From Nonomuraea soli (lineage in GTDB: Bacteria > Actinomycetota > Actinomycetes > Streptosporangiales > Streptosporangiaceae), in assembly GCF_013761175.1 (NCBI RefSeq), contig NZ_JACDUR010000006.1, positions 804,427 through 868,426 on the forward strand: a DNA stretch of 64,000 nt, read 5' to 3'. This document shows positions 1-8,540 of the stretch, piece after piece. The position numbers and the translations under genes were made by a program. The notes under the pieces are model-generated. The model searched no databases, was not told where the DNA came from, and saw only the letters and a program-made list of their open reading frames with translations. Position 1 is the stretch's first letter; every line of letters begins with the position of its first letter.

Positions 1-421
1 GCACGAGCAGCATCACCGAGGCCGCGTCGAGCCGCCGGTCGGCCAGCAGCTGGTAGACGGTGTTGAAAGGCAGGAACTGCAGCCCGCTGACGCCGTACAG
101 CAGCTCGCGCGGGACGCCGTCCATCACCCCGTCGGTACGGCTGTCGCGGTAGTGGAAGGGGTCGCCGAGCAGGTCCCCTGAGGAGTCGAGCAGCCCGTAG
201 TCGACGGCCCAGGAGTCGATGCCGATCGAGTCGACGGGCCCGGCCCTGCGCAGGCCGTCGACGATCTGCCCGAACAGCCCGCGGATGTCCCAGTGCAGGG
301 AGCCGCCCCGCTCGACGGGCCCGTTCGGGAAGCGGTGCACCTCGGTGAGCGTCAGCGAGGCGTCGGAGACGATCACCCGCCCGCTGGAGGCGCCCAGGTC
401 GACGGCGGCGAACCGGGTCAT
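1..421 (-). CDS. rhaB: Rhamnulokinase, N-terminal part (runs off the window)
   Basis: Only the first 140 codons are present; the gene continues beyond base 1. The translation opens with the FGGY-kinase phosphate-1 motif DLGASSGRV and continues with the conserved WDIRGLF, IGIDSWAVDYGLLD and HYRDSRTDGVM stretches typical of rhamnulokinases (known family features). It would phosphorylate L-rhamnulose with ATP in the cytoplasm. The ATG overlaps the stop of the upstream LacI-type regulator in an ATGA arrangement, so repressor and kinase form one minus-strand transcript, opposite the mutarotase/isomerase/aldolase genes. This split of the pathway across a divergent promoter fits a single regulated locus. 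Confidence 0.88.
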   Translation of the reverse strand, partial: MTRFAAVDLGASSGRVIVSDASLTLTEVHRFPNGPVERGGSLHWDIRGLFGQIVDGLRRAGPVDSIGIDSWAVDYGLLDSSGDLLGDPFHYRDSRTDGVMDGVPRELLYGVSGLQFLPFNTVYQLLADRRLDAASVMLLV

Positions 422-1401
422 CGGGTGGATTCCCGCACGATCAGCTCGGGCTGGAACATGATCTGCTGGTGCGCGTGGGTGACGGGGTTGTCGCACTCGT
501 CGAGCAGCAGTTCCGTCGCCACCTTCCCGAGCTGGTAGGTCGGCTGCCTGATCGAGGTGAGCGACACGGCGGAGGCGGAGGCGAAGTCGATGTCGTCGTA
601 GCCGACGAGCGAGACCTGCTCGGGCACCCGCACTCCGGCCTGCAGCAGCCCGCGCAACATCCCGAGGGCCAGCAGGTCGTTGGCGCAGAAGACGGCGTCG
701 GGCAGCTCGCCCGAGGCCACGAGCTTGGCCGCGGCCTGCTCGCCCGCCCGCGCGTTCATCGCGCCCATCTCCACGACCTCGATCCCCGCGGGCAGCGCCT
801 GCCGGGCGCCCGCGAGCCGGTCCTGGCACTGCCGGATGGTGAGCGGGCCCGTCACGTAGGCGACGCGCTCGCTGCCCCGCCGCACCAGGTGCTCCACGGC
901 GGCGCGGCCGCCGGCCAGGTCGTTGACGGCCACCGAGCACTGGTCGGGACGGTGCGGCGGATGGTCGACCAGCACGACGTGGATGCCGCGCTCGCGCAGC
1001 CGGTCGAGCCTGGCCAGGTCCTCGTCGGAGGGGGTGATGAGCACGCCGCGCACCCGCTGCTCGGCCAGGACGAGCAGGTTGCGCTCCTCCTTGACGCGCG
1101 AGCCGGCCGAGTTGCCGAGGATGACGGCGTAGCCGAGCTCGCTGGCCACGTCCTCGACGCCGGCCGCCACGTCGGTGAAGAAGGGGTTGCCGATGTCGAT
1201 CACGGACAGGCCGATGGTCCTGCTGTGCCCCGCGCGCAGGGTCGAAGCCGAGCCGTGCCGTACGAAACCCAGCTCGCGGATGGCCGCCTCGACCCGGCTG
1301 CGGGTGGCGGCGGCCACCTTGTCGGGCCGGTTCAGCACGTTGGACACCGTGCCCGGGGAGACGCCCGCGTGCTCGGCGACCTCCTTGATGCTCACCGTCA
1401 T
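418..1401 (-). CDS. LacI-family repressor of the rhamnose locus
   Basis: A 327-residue LacI/GalR-type regulator. Residues 5-26 form the helix-turn-helix and hinge-proximal segment (IKEVAEHAG, then VSPGTVSNVLNRP). The rest is a periplasmic-binding-protein-like sensor, with IGLSVIDIGNPFF near residue 63 and CANDLLALGML and SLVGYDDIDFA near the end. A -35 TTGCGG, 17-bp spacer, -10 TTTAAT promoter lies upstream on the minus strand and overlaps a palindrome with a central CG, so the gene is probably autorepressed. Position between rhaB and the divergent rha genes makes rhamnose or rhamnulose the likely effector (inference). Confidence 0.9.
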   Translation of the reverse strand: MTVSIKEVAEHAGVSPGTVSNVLNRPDKVAAATRSRVEAAIRELGFVRHGSASTLRAGHSRTIGLSVIDIGNPFFTDVAAGVEDVASELGYAVILGNSAGSRVKEERNLLVLAEQRVRGVLITPSDEDLARLDRLRERGIHVVLVDHPPHRPDQCSVAVNDLAGGRAAVEHLVRRGSERVAYVTGPLTIRQCQDRLAGARQALPAGIEVVEMGAMNARAGEQAAAKLVASGELPDAVFCANDLLALGMLRGLLQAGVRVPEQVSLVGYDDIDFASASAVSLTSIRQPTYQLGKVATELLLDECDNPVTHAHQQIMFQPELIVRESTR

Positions 1402-1408
1402 GGAGCAT

Positions 1409-1426
1409 GATTAAAACGAAATAATC
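1409..1426. promoter_or_regulatory. LacI-type operator over the repressor promoter
   Basis: An 18-bp imperfect palindrome GATTA-nnn-CG-nnn-TAATC, with the central CG step characteristic of LacI-family operators. It overlaps the minus-strand -10 (TTTAAT) of the repressor gene. The 9-mer ATTAAAACG in it recurs in the second operator at 1478-1486. Confidence 0.65.
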
Positions 1427-1438
1427 CAGAAACCGCAA

Positions 1439-1467
1439 TTGACAGGGGATCTGGCGCGTCCTACCTT
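1439..1467 (+). promoter_or_regulatory. Promoter of the rhamnose catabolic operon
   Basis: A -35 TTGACA at 1439-1444 and -10 TACCTT at 1462-1467 are separated by 17 bp and point to the mutarotase gene. The -35 abuts the minus-strand -35 of the repressor (TTGCGG, 1433-1438), giving a compact divergent promoter. Confidence 0.65.
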
Positions 1468-1477
1468 CCTGGCAGAC

Positions 1478-1490
1478 ATTAAAACGTTTT
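1478..1490. promoter_or_regulatory. LacI-type operator downstream of the rha promoter
   Basis: The perfect palindrome AAAACGTTTT (1481-1490) lies just after the predicted transcription start, a roadblock position. It shares ATTAAAACG with the site at 1410-1418, so one repressor probably binds both. Confidence 0.7.
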
Positions 1491-1506
1491 TCGTGGACGT
1501 GAGGTC

Positions 1507-1818
1507 ATGCAGAGAGTCTGCTTCCTGCTCAGGGTCAAGCCGGAGCACCTGGAGGAGTACAAGAAGCGGCACGAGGCGGTCTGGCCGGAGATGCTGGCGG
1601 CCCTCGGCGCGACGGGCTGGCGCAACTACAGCCTGTTCCTGCGCGACGACGGTCTCCTGGTCGGCTACCTGGAGACCGACGACTTCGAGGCCGCCCTGAA
1701 GGGCATGGACGCCACCGAGGTCAACGCGCGCTGGCAGGCGGAGATGGCGCCCTTCTTCGAATCCGGGCGGCCGGACGAGCAGATGACGCCGCTGACCGAG
1801 ATCTTCCATCTCAGCTGA
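1507..1818 (+). CDS. rhaM: L-rhamnose mutarotase
   Basis: A 103-residue protein, the normal length for the family. It interconverts alpha- and beta-L-rhamnose, supplying the anomer used by the isomerase. Tyr18 and His22 (in YKKRHEAVWPE) match the catalytic Tyr/His of E. coli RhaM/YiiL (established knowledge). WRNYSLFLRDDG and the C-terminal MTPLTEIFHL are also family hallmarks. The ATG is preceded closely by GAGG. It is the first gene of the plus-strand rhamnose operon, 13 nt before the isomerase gene. Confidence 0.95.
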   Translation: MQRVCFLLRVKPEHLEEYKKRHEAVWPEMLAALGATGWRNYSLFLRDDGLLVGYLETDDFEAALKGMDATEVNARWQAEMAPFFESGRPDEQMTPLTEIFHLS

Positions 1819-1831
1819 ATCGGGGACCCCC

Positions 1832-2980
1832 ATGGACACAGCCTCCCGGCTACGCGAGCAGCACATCGAGACGCCCTCGTGGGCGTACGGCAACTCCGGC
1901 ACGCGTTTCAAGGTCTTCGCCCAGCAAGGCGTGCCGCGCGACCCCTACGAGAAGCTCGCCGACGCGGCCCAGGTGCACGCCTTCACAGGCGTCGCCCCCA
2001 CGGTCGCCCTGCACATCCCCTGGGACAAGGTCGACGACTACGCCCACCTCGCCGCCCACGCCCGTGACCACGGCGTCGCCATCGGAGCGATCAACTCCAA
2101 CGTCTTCCAGGACGACGACTACAAGCTCGGCAGCGTGACGCACCCCGACAAGGCCGTACGGCGCAAGGCGACCGACCACCTGCTCGAATGCGTCGAGATC
2201 ATGGACGCCACCGGCTCCGACACGCTCAAGCTGTGGTTCTCCGACGGCATCAACTACCCCGGCCAGGACGACCTGCGCGCCCGCCAGGACCGCCTGGCCG
2301 AATCGCTCAAGGAGGTCTACGACCGCCTCGGCGACGGCCAGCGTTTCCTGCTGGAGTACAAGCTCTTCGAGCCCGCCTTCTACGCCACCGACGTGCCCGA
2401 CTGGGGCACCGCCTACGCGCACTGCCTCAAGCTCGGCCCCAAGGCGCAGGTCGTGGTCGACACCGGCCACCACGCGCCGGGTACCAACATCGAGTTCATC
2501 GTCGCGTTCCTGCTGCGTGAGGGCAAGCTCGGCGGGTTCGACTTCAACTCCCGCTTCTACGCCGACGACGACCTGATGGTCGGCGCCGCCGACCCGTTCC
2601 AGCTGTTCCGCATCATGGTCGAGGTGATCGGCGGCGGAGGGTACGGCCCGCACGTGGCGTTCATGCTCGACCAGTGCCACAACATCGAGCCGAAGATCCC
2701 CGGCCAGATCCGCTCGGTGATGAACGTCCAGGAGGCCACCGCCAAGGCCCTGCTGCTCGACCGCCACGCACTGGCCACCGCGCAGAGCGAGGGCGACGTG
2801 CTCGGCGCCAACGCCGTGCTCATGGATGCCTACAACACCGACGTGCGGCCGATGCTCGCCTCCCTGCGGGAGAGCATGGGCCTGGACCCCGACCCCATGG
2901 GCGCCTACGCCCGATCCGGTTACTTCGAGAAGATCTGCGCCGACCGTGTCGGCGGCGCGCAAGCAGGCTGGGGGGCCTGA
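1832..2980 (+). CDS. rhaI: L-rhamnose isomerase
   Basis: A 382-residue TIM-barrel sugar isomerase of the type found in actinobacteria and rhizobia rather than the E. coli RhaA type. It converts L-rhamnose to L-rhamnulose. Metal/substrate segments are visible in order: ALHIPWDKV, LKLWFSDGINYPGQ, LEYKLFEPAFY (metal Glu), VVDTGHHAPGTN (metal Asp/His) and GGFDFNSRFYADDDL. It is followed after 8 nt by the fused aldolase/dehydrogenase gene, so the three are probably co-transcribed. Confidence 0.95.
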   Translation: MDTASRLREQHIETPSWAYGNSGTRFKVFAQQGVPRDPYEKLADAAQVHAFTGVAPTVALHIPWDKVDDYAHLAAHARDHGVAIGAINSNVFQDDDYKLGSVTHPDKAVRRKATDHLLECVEIMDATGSDTLKLWFSDGINYPGQDDLRARQDRLAESLKEVYDRLGDGQRFLLEYKLFEPAFYATDVPDWGTAYAHCLKLGPKAQVVVDTGHHAPGTNIEFIVAFLLREGKLGGFDFNSRFYADDDLMVGAADPFQLFRIMVEVIGGGGYGPHVAFMLDQCHNIEPKIPGQIRSVMNVQEATAKALLLDRHALATAQSEGDVLGANAVLMDAYNTDVRPMLASLRESMGLDPDPMGAYARSGYFEKICADRVGGAQAGWGA

Positions 2981-2988
2981 GAACCACC

Positions 2989-4995
2989 ATGAACCCCACT
3001 ACGAACAGCAGTGTCGACCAGTTGCTCGACCGGTGTCACACGCTCGGCGCCGACCCGCGCAACACCAACTACGCGGGCGGCAACGCCTCCGCCAAGGGCG
3101 CCGACACCGACCCGGTGACCGGCTCCGAGATCGACGTGATGTGGGTCAAGGGCTCCGGCGGCGACCTGGGCACGCTGACCGAGCCCGGCCTGGCCGTCCT
3201 GCGGCTCGACCGGTTGCGCGCGCTGACCGACGTCTACCCGGGCGTCGAGCGCGAGGACGAGATGGTCGCCGCCTTCGACTTCTGCCTGCACGGCAAGGGC
3301 GGCGCCGCCCCCTCGATCGACACCGCCATGCACGGCCTGGTCGACGCGGTCCACGTCGACCATCTGCACCCCGACGCGGGCATCGCCATCGCCACCGCCG
3401 CCGACGGCGAGCGACTGACCGGCGAGATCTTCGGCGAGCGGGTGCTGTGGGTGCCGTGGCGCCGGCCAGGCTTCCAGCTCGGCCTCGACATCGCCGCCGT
3501 CAAGGCGGCCAACCCGCAGGCCATCGGCGTCATCCTCGGCGGCCACGGCATCACCGCCTGGGGCGACACCTCCGACGAGTGCCAGGCCAACAGCCTGGAG
3601 ATCATCCGTACGGCGGAGCGGTACATCGCCGAGCACGGCCGCCCCGACCCCTTCGGGGCGCTCGTGCGCGAGCCCCTGCCGGCCGAGGAGCGCCTGGCCA
3701 CGGCAGCCGAGCTGTTCCCGCTGGTCCGAGGCCTGGCCTCCACCGACCGCCCCCAGGTCGGCCACTACACAGACACACCCGAGGTGCTCGACTTCGTCTC
3801 CCGCGAGCGCCTGGCCGAGCTCGCCGCGCTGGGCACCTCCTGCCCCGACCACTTCCTGCGCACCAAGGTCGCCCCGCTCGTCCTGGACCCCTCCGGAGAC
3901 GTCCAGGCGCAGTTCGCGGCCTACCGCGAGGAGTACGCGGCCTACTACCGGCGTCACGCCGTTGAAGGCTCACCCGCGATGCGCGGCGCAGACCCGGCGA
4001 TCGTGCTGGTGCCCGGCGTCGGCATGTACTCCTTCGGCAAGGACAAGCAGACCGCACGTGTCGCCGGCGAGTTCTACGTCAACGCCATCAACGTGATGCG
4101 CGGCGCCGAGGCGATCTCCGCCTACGCGCCCATCGACGAGTCGGAGAAGTTCCGCATCGAGTACTGGGACCTGGAGGAGGCCAAGCTCCGGCGCATGCCC
4201 CCGCCCAAGCCGCTGGCCGCCCGCGTCGCCCTCGTGACCGGCGGCGGCAGCGGCATCGGCGCCGCCACCGCGCGCAGGCTCGCCGCCGAGGGTGCCTGCG
4301 TCGTCGTCGCCGACCGCGACCTCGGCTCGGCGGAGAAGGTCGCCGCCGAACTCGGCAACGCCGACGTGGCGCTGGCCGTCCAGGCCGACGTGACCAGCGA
4401 GGAGCAGATCGCCCATGCCGTACGGCAGGCGGTCCTGGCCTTCGGCGGGGTGGACCTGGTGGTCAACAACGCCGGGCTGTCGCTGTCGAGAAGCCTGCTG
4501 GAGACCAGCGTCGCCGACTGGGACCTGCAGCACGACGTCATGGCCCGCGGCTCCTTCCTGGTCGCCCGCGAGACCGCCAAGGTGATGATCGCCCAGGGCC
4601 TCGGCGGCGACATCGTCTACATCTCCTCCAAGAACGCCGTCTTCGCCGGACCGAACAACGTCGCCTACGGCGCGGCCAAGGCCGACCAGGCCCACCAGGT
4701 GCGCCTGCTGGCCGCCGAACTCGGCGCCCACGGCATCCGCGTCAACGGCGTCAACCCGGACGGCGTCGTGCGCGGCTCTGGCATCTTCGCCTCCGGCTGG
4801 GGCGCCAACCGGGCGGCCGTCTACGGAGTGGAGGAGGAGAAGCTGGGCGAGTACTACGCCCAGCGCACACTGCTCAAGCGTGAGGTACTGCCCGAGCACA
4901 TCGCCCAGGCGGTGTTCCTGCTCACCCAGCTCAGCCACACCACGGGCCTGCACATCCCGGTCGACGCGGGGGTGGCGGCGGCATTCCTTCGATGA
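2989..4995 (+). CDS. rhaD: Bifunctional rhamnulose-1-phosphate aldolase / lactaldehyde dehydrogenase
   Basis: A 668-residue two-domain protein (often called RhaD-RhaE or RhaDI). Residues to about 400 are a class II aldolase with zinc ligands in HVDHLHPD near residue 122 and GGHGITAWG near 185. It splits rhamnulose-1-phosphate into dihydroxyacetone phosphate and L-lactaldehyde. From about residue 405 a short-chain dehydrogenase follows: TGGGSGIG at 416-423, NNAG, and the YGAAK catalytic Tyr/Lys near 560. This half should oxidise lactaldehyde to lactate, channelling the intermediate. The ATG at 2989 is chosen because it follows the isomerase stop directly; the open frame extends upstream only as an overlap with that gene. 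Confidence 0.92.
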   Translation: MNPTTNSSVDQLLDRCHTLGADPRNTNYAGGNASAKGADTDPVTGSEIDVMWVKGSGGDLGTLTEPGLAVLRLDRLRALTDVYPGVEREDEMVAAFDFCLHGKGGAAPSIDTAMHGLVDAVHVDHLHPDAGIAIATAADGERLTGEIFGERVLWVPWRRPGFQLGLDIAAVKAANPQAIGVILGGHGITAWGDTSDECQANSLEIIRTAERYIAEHGRPDPFGALVREPLPAEERLATAAELFPLVRGLASTDRPQVGHYTDTPEVLDFVSRERLAELAALGTSCPDHFLRTKVAPLVLDPSGDVQAQFAAYREEYAAYYRRHAVEGSPAMRGADPAIVLVPGVGMYSFGKDKQTARVAGEFYVNAINVMRGAEAISAYAPIDESEKFRIEYWDLEEAKLRRMPPPKPLAARVALVTGGGSGIGAATARRLAAEGACVVVADRDLGSAEKVAAELGNADVALAVQADVTSEEQIAHAVRQAVLAFGGVDLVVNNAGLSLSRSLLETSVADWDLQHDVMARGSFLVARETAKVMIAQGLGGDIVYISSKNAVFAGPNNVAYGAAKADQAHQVRLLAAELGAHGIRVNGVNPDGVVRGSGIFASGWGANRAAVYGVEEEKLGEYYAQRTLLKREVLPEHIAQAVFLLTQLSHTTGLHIPVDAGVAAAFLR

Positions 4996-5007
4996 TTTCT
5001 TGGGGGC

Positions 5008-6162
5008 ATGACTCCACAGCTGCCGTTCCCGGCTGAGCATCCGCTGGAAGTCCCCCCGCTGTTACGCGCACTGGCCGCGCAGGGCCCCGTGCATCGCGTC
5101 CGCACCCGCGTCGGGCACGAGGCCCTGCTGGTCACCGGCTACGAGGAGGTCAAGAAGTACCTGTCGGACGAACGGCTGGGCCGCTCCCATCCCGATCCGG
5201 CGAACGCCGCGCGCACCGGCGAGTCGGCGCTGTTCGGCGGGCCCCGCGGCGGCTTCGAGACCGAACTCGAAGAACACGCCCGGATGCGCGAGCTGCTCCA
5301 GCCGCATTTCTCGCCCAAACGCATGCGGGCTTTCACCCCTCGCGTGGAGGCCCTCACCGACCAGCTGATCGACGCGATGACCTCGCCCGCCGACCTGTGC
5401 GAGGCGCTCGCCCTGCCGCTGCCGATCCTGGTGATCTGCGAGCTGCTGGGCGTGCCGTACGAGGACCGTCCGCAGTTTCGCGCGTGGAGCCAGCAGACCT
5501 CGGACGTCACCAACCGCGAGCTGTCGGAGCAGGGCCTGTTCGCCCTGTACGGCTACGGGCAGGAGCTGGTCCGGCGCAAGCGCAAGGAGCCGGGTGACGA
5601 CTTCATCTCCCGCATGATCGACACGGTGTCCGACGACGAGATCGCCATGCTCTCCATGGCGATGCTGTTCGCCGGGCACGAGACCACGGTCGTCGCCATC
5701 GAGCTCGGGGCGCTCTTCCTGCTGGAGAACCGGTCGCAGTGGGAGTTGCTCGTCGAACGGCCGGAACTGATCCAGGGTGCGGTGGACGAGATGCTGCGCA
5801 CGCCCGCCGACGCGATCGGCGTGATCCCGCGCTACGCCCGCACCGACCTGGACATCTGCGGGGCGGCCGTGAAAACCGGCGATCTGGTCGTGCTCGACAC
5901 CTCGGCGGCCAACCACGACGCCCAGGCGTTCCCCGAGCCGGACCGCTTCGACATCACCCGGGACAACGCCCACCACATCACGTTCGGTCACGGGCTGCGC
6001 TACTGCATCGGCGCCCCGCTGGCCCGCATCGAGCTTCGGGTGGTCTTCGGCAAGCTCGTCGAACGCTGCCCGGGGCTGCGGCTGGCGATACCGGTGGAGC
6101 AGATCCAACGCCAGCCGGACAAGCTCACCAGCGGGGTCGACCGGCTGCCCGTCACCTTCTGA
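5008..6162 (+). CDS. Cytochrome P450
   Basis: A 384-residue bacterial class I P450. The I-helix oxygen-activation motif is AGHETT (222-227), the K-helix ExxR is EMLR, and the heme loop is FGHGLRYCIGAPLA with Cys333 as thiolate ligand. It needs an external ferredoxin, and none is encoded nearby. A TTGGGGG ribosome site precedes the ATG, and the gene starts only 12 nt after the aldolase/dehydrogenase, so it is probably read as the last gene of the rhamnose operon. The substrate is unknown. Its 3' end overlaps the convergent oxidoreductase gene by 11 nt. Confidence 0.93.
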   Translation: MTPQLPFPAEHPLEVPPLLRALAAQGPVHRVRTRVGHEALLVTGYEEVKKYLSDERLGRSHPDPANAARTGESALFGGPRGGFETELEEHARMRELLQPHFSPKRMRAFTPRVEALTDQLIDAMTSPADLCEALALPLPILVICELLGVPYEDRPQFRAWSQQTSDVTNRELSEQGLFALYGYGQELVRRKRKEPGDDFISRMIDTVSDDEIAMLSMAMLFAGHETTVVAIELGALFLLENRSQWELLVERPELIQGAVDEMLRTPADAIGVIPRYARTDLDICGAAVKTGDLVVLDTSAANHDAQAFPEPDRFDITRDNAHHITFGHGLRYCIGAPLARIELRVVFGKLVERCPGLRLAIPVEQIQRQPDKLTSGVDRLPVTF

Positions 6163-8497
6163 TCTTCTCGTTCCCCGGGTCGTACGGCGGGCGCAGGTGC
6201 AGCCTCGCCTGCCGTACGTCACCGCCGGCGTTGACCTCGAACCGCCCCTCGGTCCCGTCGACGTACCCCAGCGCCACGCACGACCCGGTGGTCGCCGCCC
6301 ACGCCGCCGAGGTGATCCGGCCCGCCGGCTCCCCGTCGCGCAGCACCAGCTCGCCGCCCCACAACATCACCTCGGGGTCGTCCACCACGAACGACACCAG
6401 CCGCCGCCTCCTGGTCGCCTTCTCCACCGCCTCGCGCCCCAGGTACGGCCCGTCCTTGCAGGTGAACGTCAGCCCCGCCTCGACCGGGTTGTCGTCGGGC
6501 CCGATGTCGGCGCCGAACGCCCGGTAGCCCTTCTCCAGCCGCAGCGAGTTGATCGCGTAGTAGCCGGCCCGCGTGGGGTTGTCCTCCAGGAGCAGCTCGT
6601 AGACGCCGACGGCGAACTCCACCGGCACGTACAGCTCCCAGCCCAGCTCGCCCACGTAGGTGATCCTGGTCGCCCGCACGGTGTACGGACCCAGGTCGAT
6701 CTCCTGGCTGGTGCCGAACGGGAAGGCCGCGTGCGACAGGTCGACGCGGGTCAGCTTCTGCAGCAGCTCCCGGCTGCGCGGACCCATGACGCCGAAGACC
6801 GCGTACATGGCGGTCACGTCGACCACCGCGACCGAGCCAGGCAGGTGCCGCCGCAGATGGTCGAGGTCGCGGTAGACGCTGCCCGCGCTGGTCACCCACA
6901 GGTACTCGTCGGCGGCGAGCCTGGTCACGGTGACGTCGGCCTCGTAGCCGCCGCGCTCGTTGAGCACCCCCGTGTAGACCGTGCGCCCCGGCTGCACCGC
7001 CACGTCGTTGGTGCACACCCACTGCAGCCCGCGCTCGGCGTCGGCGCCCTTGACCAGGAGCTTGCCGAACGAGGTCTGGTCGAACAGCGCCACGTCCTCG
7101 CGGCAGGCCCGGTGCTCGGCGTCGGCGTACGGCTGCCAGTTCTGCCGGCCCCACGAGTACACGACCGGCTCGGGGCAGAAGACGTTGACCCGCTCCCAGC
7201 CCAGCTTCGACCCCCAGAACGCCCCCTCGTGCAGGTGGTGCACGGGCGAGCGGCGGAACGGCCTGGCCGTGGCCAGCTCGCGGTTGGGCCACGGGATCTC
7301 GTAGTGCAGCCCGAGCACCTCCGCCACCCGGGCGCGCAGCCACTGGTTGTTGCCGTTGAACGGGCCGAACCTCCGGATGTCGACGCCGCCCAGGTCCATC
7401 GTCGGCTCACCGGCGACGATCCACTCCGCCAGCGCCCTGCCCGCCCCGCCCGCGCTCGCGATGCCGACGGAGTTGAACCCGGCTCCGACGAAGAAGTTCC
7501 TCGCCCCCTCGCCGAGGATGAACTGGTTGTCGGGCGTGAAACTCTCCGGGCCGTTGTAGAACTTCTTGATCCCCGTCTCGTTGAGCACCGGCAGCCGGTG
7601 CAGGGCGCTGTTCATCAGCACCTCGAAGTGCTCCCAGTCCTCCTCCAGGAGCTGGAACTCGAAAGGGTACGGCAGGCTGTCGGGGGAGACCCACGGCTTG
7701 GCCTCCGGCTCGAACCCGCCCACCACCAGGCCCCCGACCTCCTCCTTGACGTAGGTGTAGCCGTCGGGGTCGCGCAGGATCGGATAGTCGGGCCGCACAC
7801 CCTCGATCCGCTCCGTCACGACGTAGAAATGCTCGGCCGAGTGCAGCGGCACGTTCACCCCGGCCATCGCGCCCACCGCCTTGGCCCACTGGCCCGCGCA
7901 GTTGACGACGACCTCCGCCTCGATCGTGCCCTGGTCGGTGACCACCGTGTAGCCGGGCTCGATGCCGGTCACGCGGGTGCGCTCGAAGACCCGCGCGCCG
8001 CGCTGCCTGGCCCCCTTGGCCAGCGACTGGGTCAGGTCGGTCGGATTGACCGTGCCGTCGCCCGGCAGCCAGATCGCGCCCTGCAGGTCGTCGGTGCGCA
8101 GGATCGGATAGATCTCCCCGGCCTGCGCGGGCGTCAGCAGCTCGCACTCCAGGTCGAACGCGGCCGCCGTCGCGGCGGTGCGCTTCAGCTGGACCATGCG
8201 GTCCTTCGTGCGCGCCACGATCAGGCCGCCGCACGCCTTGTAGCCGGTGGCCAGGCCCGTCTCGGCCTCCAGGCGCTGGTAGAGCTCGGCGGAGTACTGC
8301 ACCAGCCGGGTGCCGCTCTCGCTGGCCCGCAGCAGGCCCACCAGCCCGGCGGCGTGCCAGGTGGTGCCGGAGGAGAGCTTGCCCTGTTCGAGCAGGACCA
8401 CGTCGGTCCAGCCCAGAGCGGTCAGGTGGTAGGCGACGCTGGTGCCGACGGCTCCACCGCCGATGATCACCACGTGGGCACGGCTGGGCAGGCTCAT
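6152..8497 (-). CDS. FAD-dependent oxidoreductase with GcvT domain (sarcosine/dimethylglycine dehydrogenase-like)
   Basis: A 781-residue protein with the dimethylglycine/sarcosine dehydrogenase architecture. An N-terminal DAO-type FAD domain carries the dinucleotide motif VIIGGGAVGTS, then LSSGTTWHAAGLVG (the region of covalent FAD attachment in the family). A middle linking domain and a C-terminal tetrahydrofolate-binding GcvT/GcvT-C fold (EVALFDQTSFGKLLVKG, GELGWELYVP, KGYRAFGADI) follow. It probably demethylates an N-methylated amine and passes the one-carbon unit to folate. ATG 8497 is chosen because a TAGCGT box stands exactly 7 nt upstream. Divergent from the PfkB kinase gene. Confidence 0.88.
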   Translation of the reverse strand: MSLPSRAHVVIIGGGAVGTSVAYHLTALGWTDVVLLEQGKLSSGTTWHAAGLVGLLRASESGTRLVQYSAELYQRLEAETGLATGYKACGGLIVARTKDRMVQLKRTAATAAAFDLECELLTPAQAGEIYPILRTDDLQGAIWLPGDGTVNPTDLTQSLAKGARQRGARVFERTRVTGIEPGYTVVTDQGTIEAEVVVNCAGQWAKAVGAMAGVNVPLHSAEHFYVVTERIEGVRPDYPILRDPDGYTYVKEEVGGLVVGGFEPEAKPWVSPDSLPYPFEFQLLEEDWEHFEVLMNSALHRLPVLNETGIKKFYNGPESFTPDNQFILGEGARNFFVGAGFNSVGIASAGGAGRALAEWIVAGEPTMDLGGVDIRRFGPFNGNNQWLRARVAEVLGLHYEIPWPNRELATARPFRRSPVHHLHEGAFWGSKLGWERVNVFCPEPVVYSWGRQNWQPYADAEHRACREDVALFDQTSFGKLLVKGADAERGLQWVCTNDVAVQPGRTVYTGVLNERGGYEADVTVTRLAADEYLWVTSAGSVYRDLDHLRRHLPGSVAVVDVTAMYAVFGVMGPRSRELLQKLTRVDLSHAAFPFGTSQEIDLGPYTVRATRITYVGELGWELYVPVEFAVGVYELLLEDNPTRAGYYAINSLRLEKGYRAFGADIGPDDNPVEAGLTFTCKDGPYLGREAVEKATRRRRLVSFVVDDPEVMLWGGELVLRDGEPAGRITSAAWAATTGSCVALGYVDGTEGRFEVNAGGDVRQARLHLRPPYDPGNEKIRR

Positions 8498-8504
8498 GCC
8501 GATC

Positions 8505-8514
8505 ACGCTACAGT
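8505..8514. promoter_or_regulatory. Overlapping divergent -10 elements (oxidoreductase / PfkB kinase)
   Basis: The minus-strand -10 TAGCGT (8510 to 8505) lies 7 nt before the oxidoreductase ATG. The plus-strand -10 TACAGT (8509-8514) shares the central TA and would give a short leader carrying the GGGAAG ribosome site of the kinase gene. See the finding on shared -10 elements. Confidence 0.5.
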
Positions 8515-8540
8515 CTTCCCCCAGAGCCAAGGGAAGAGCG

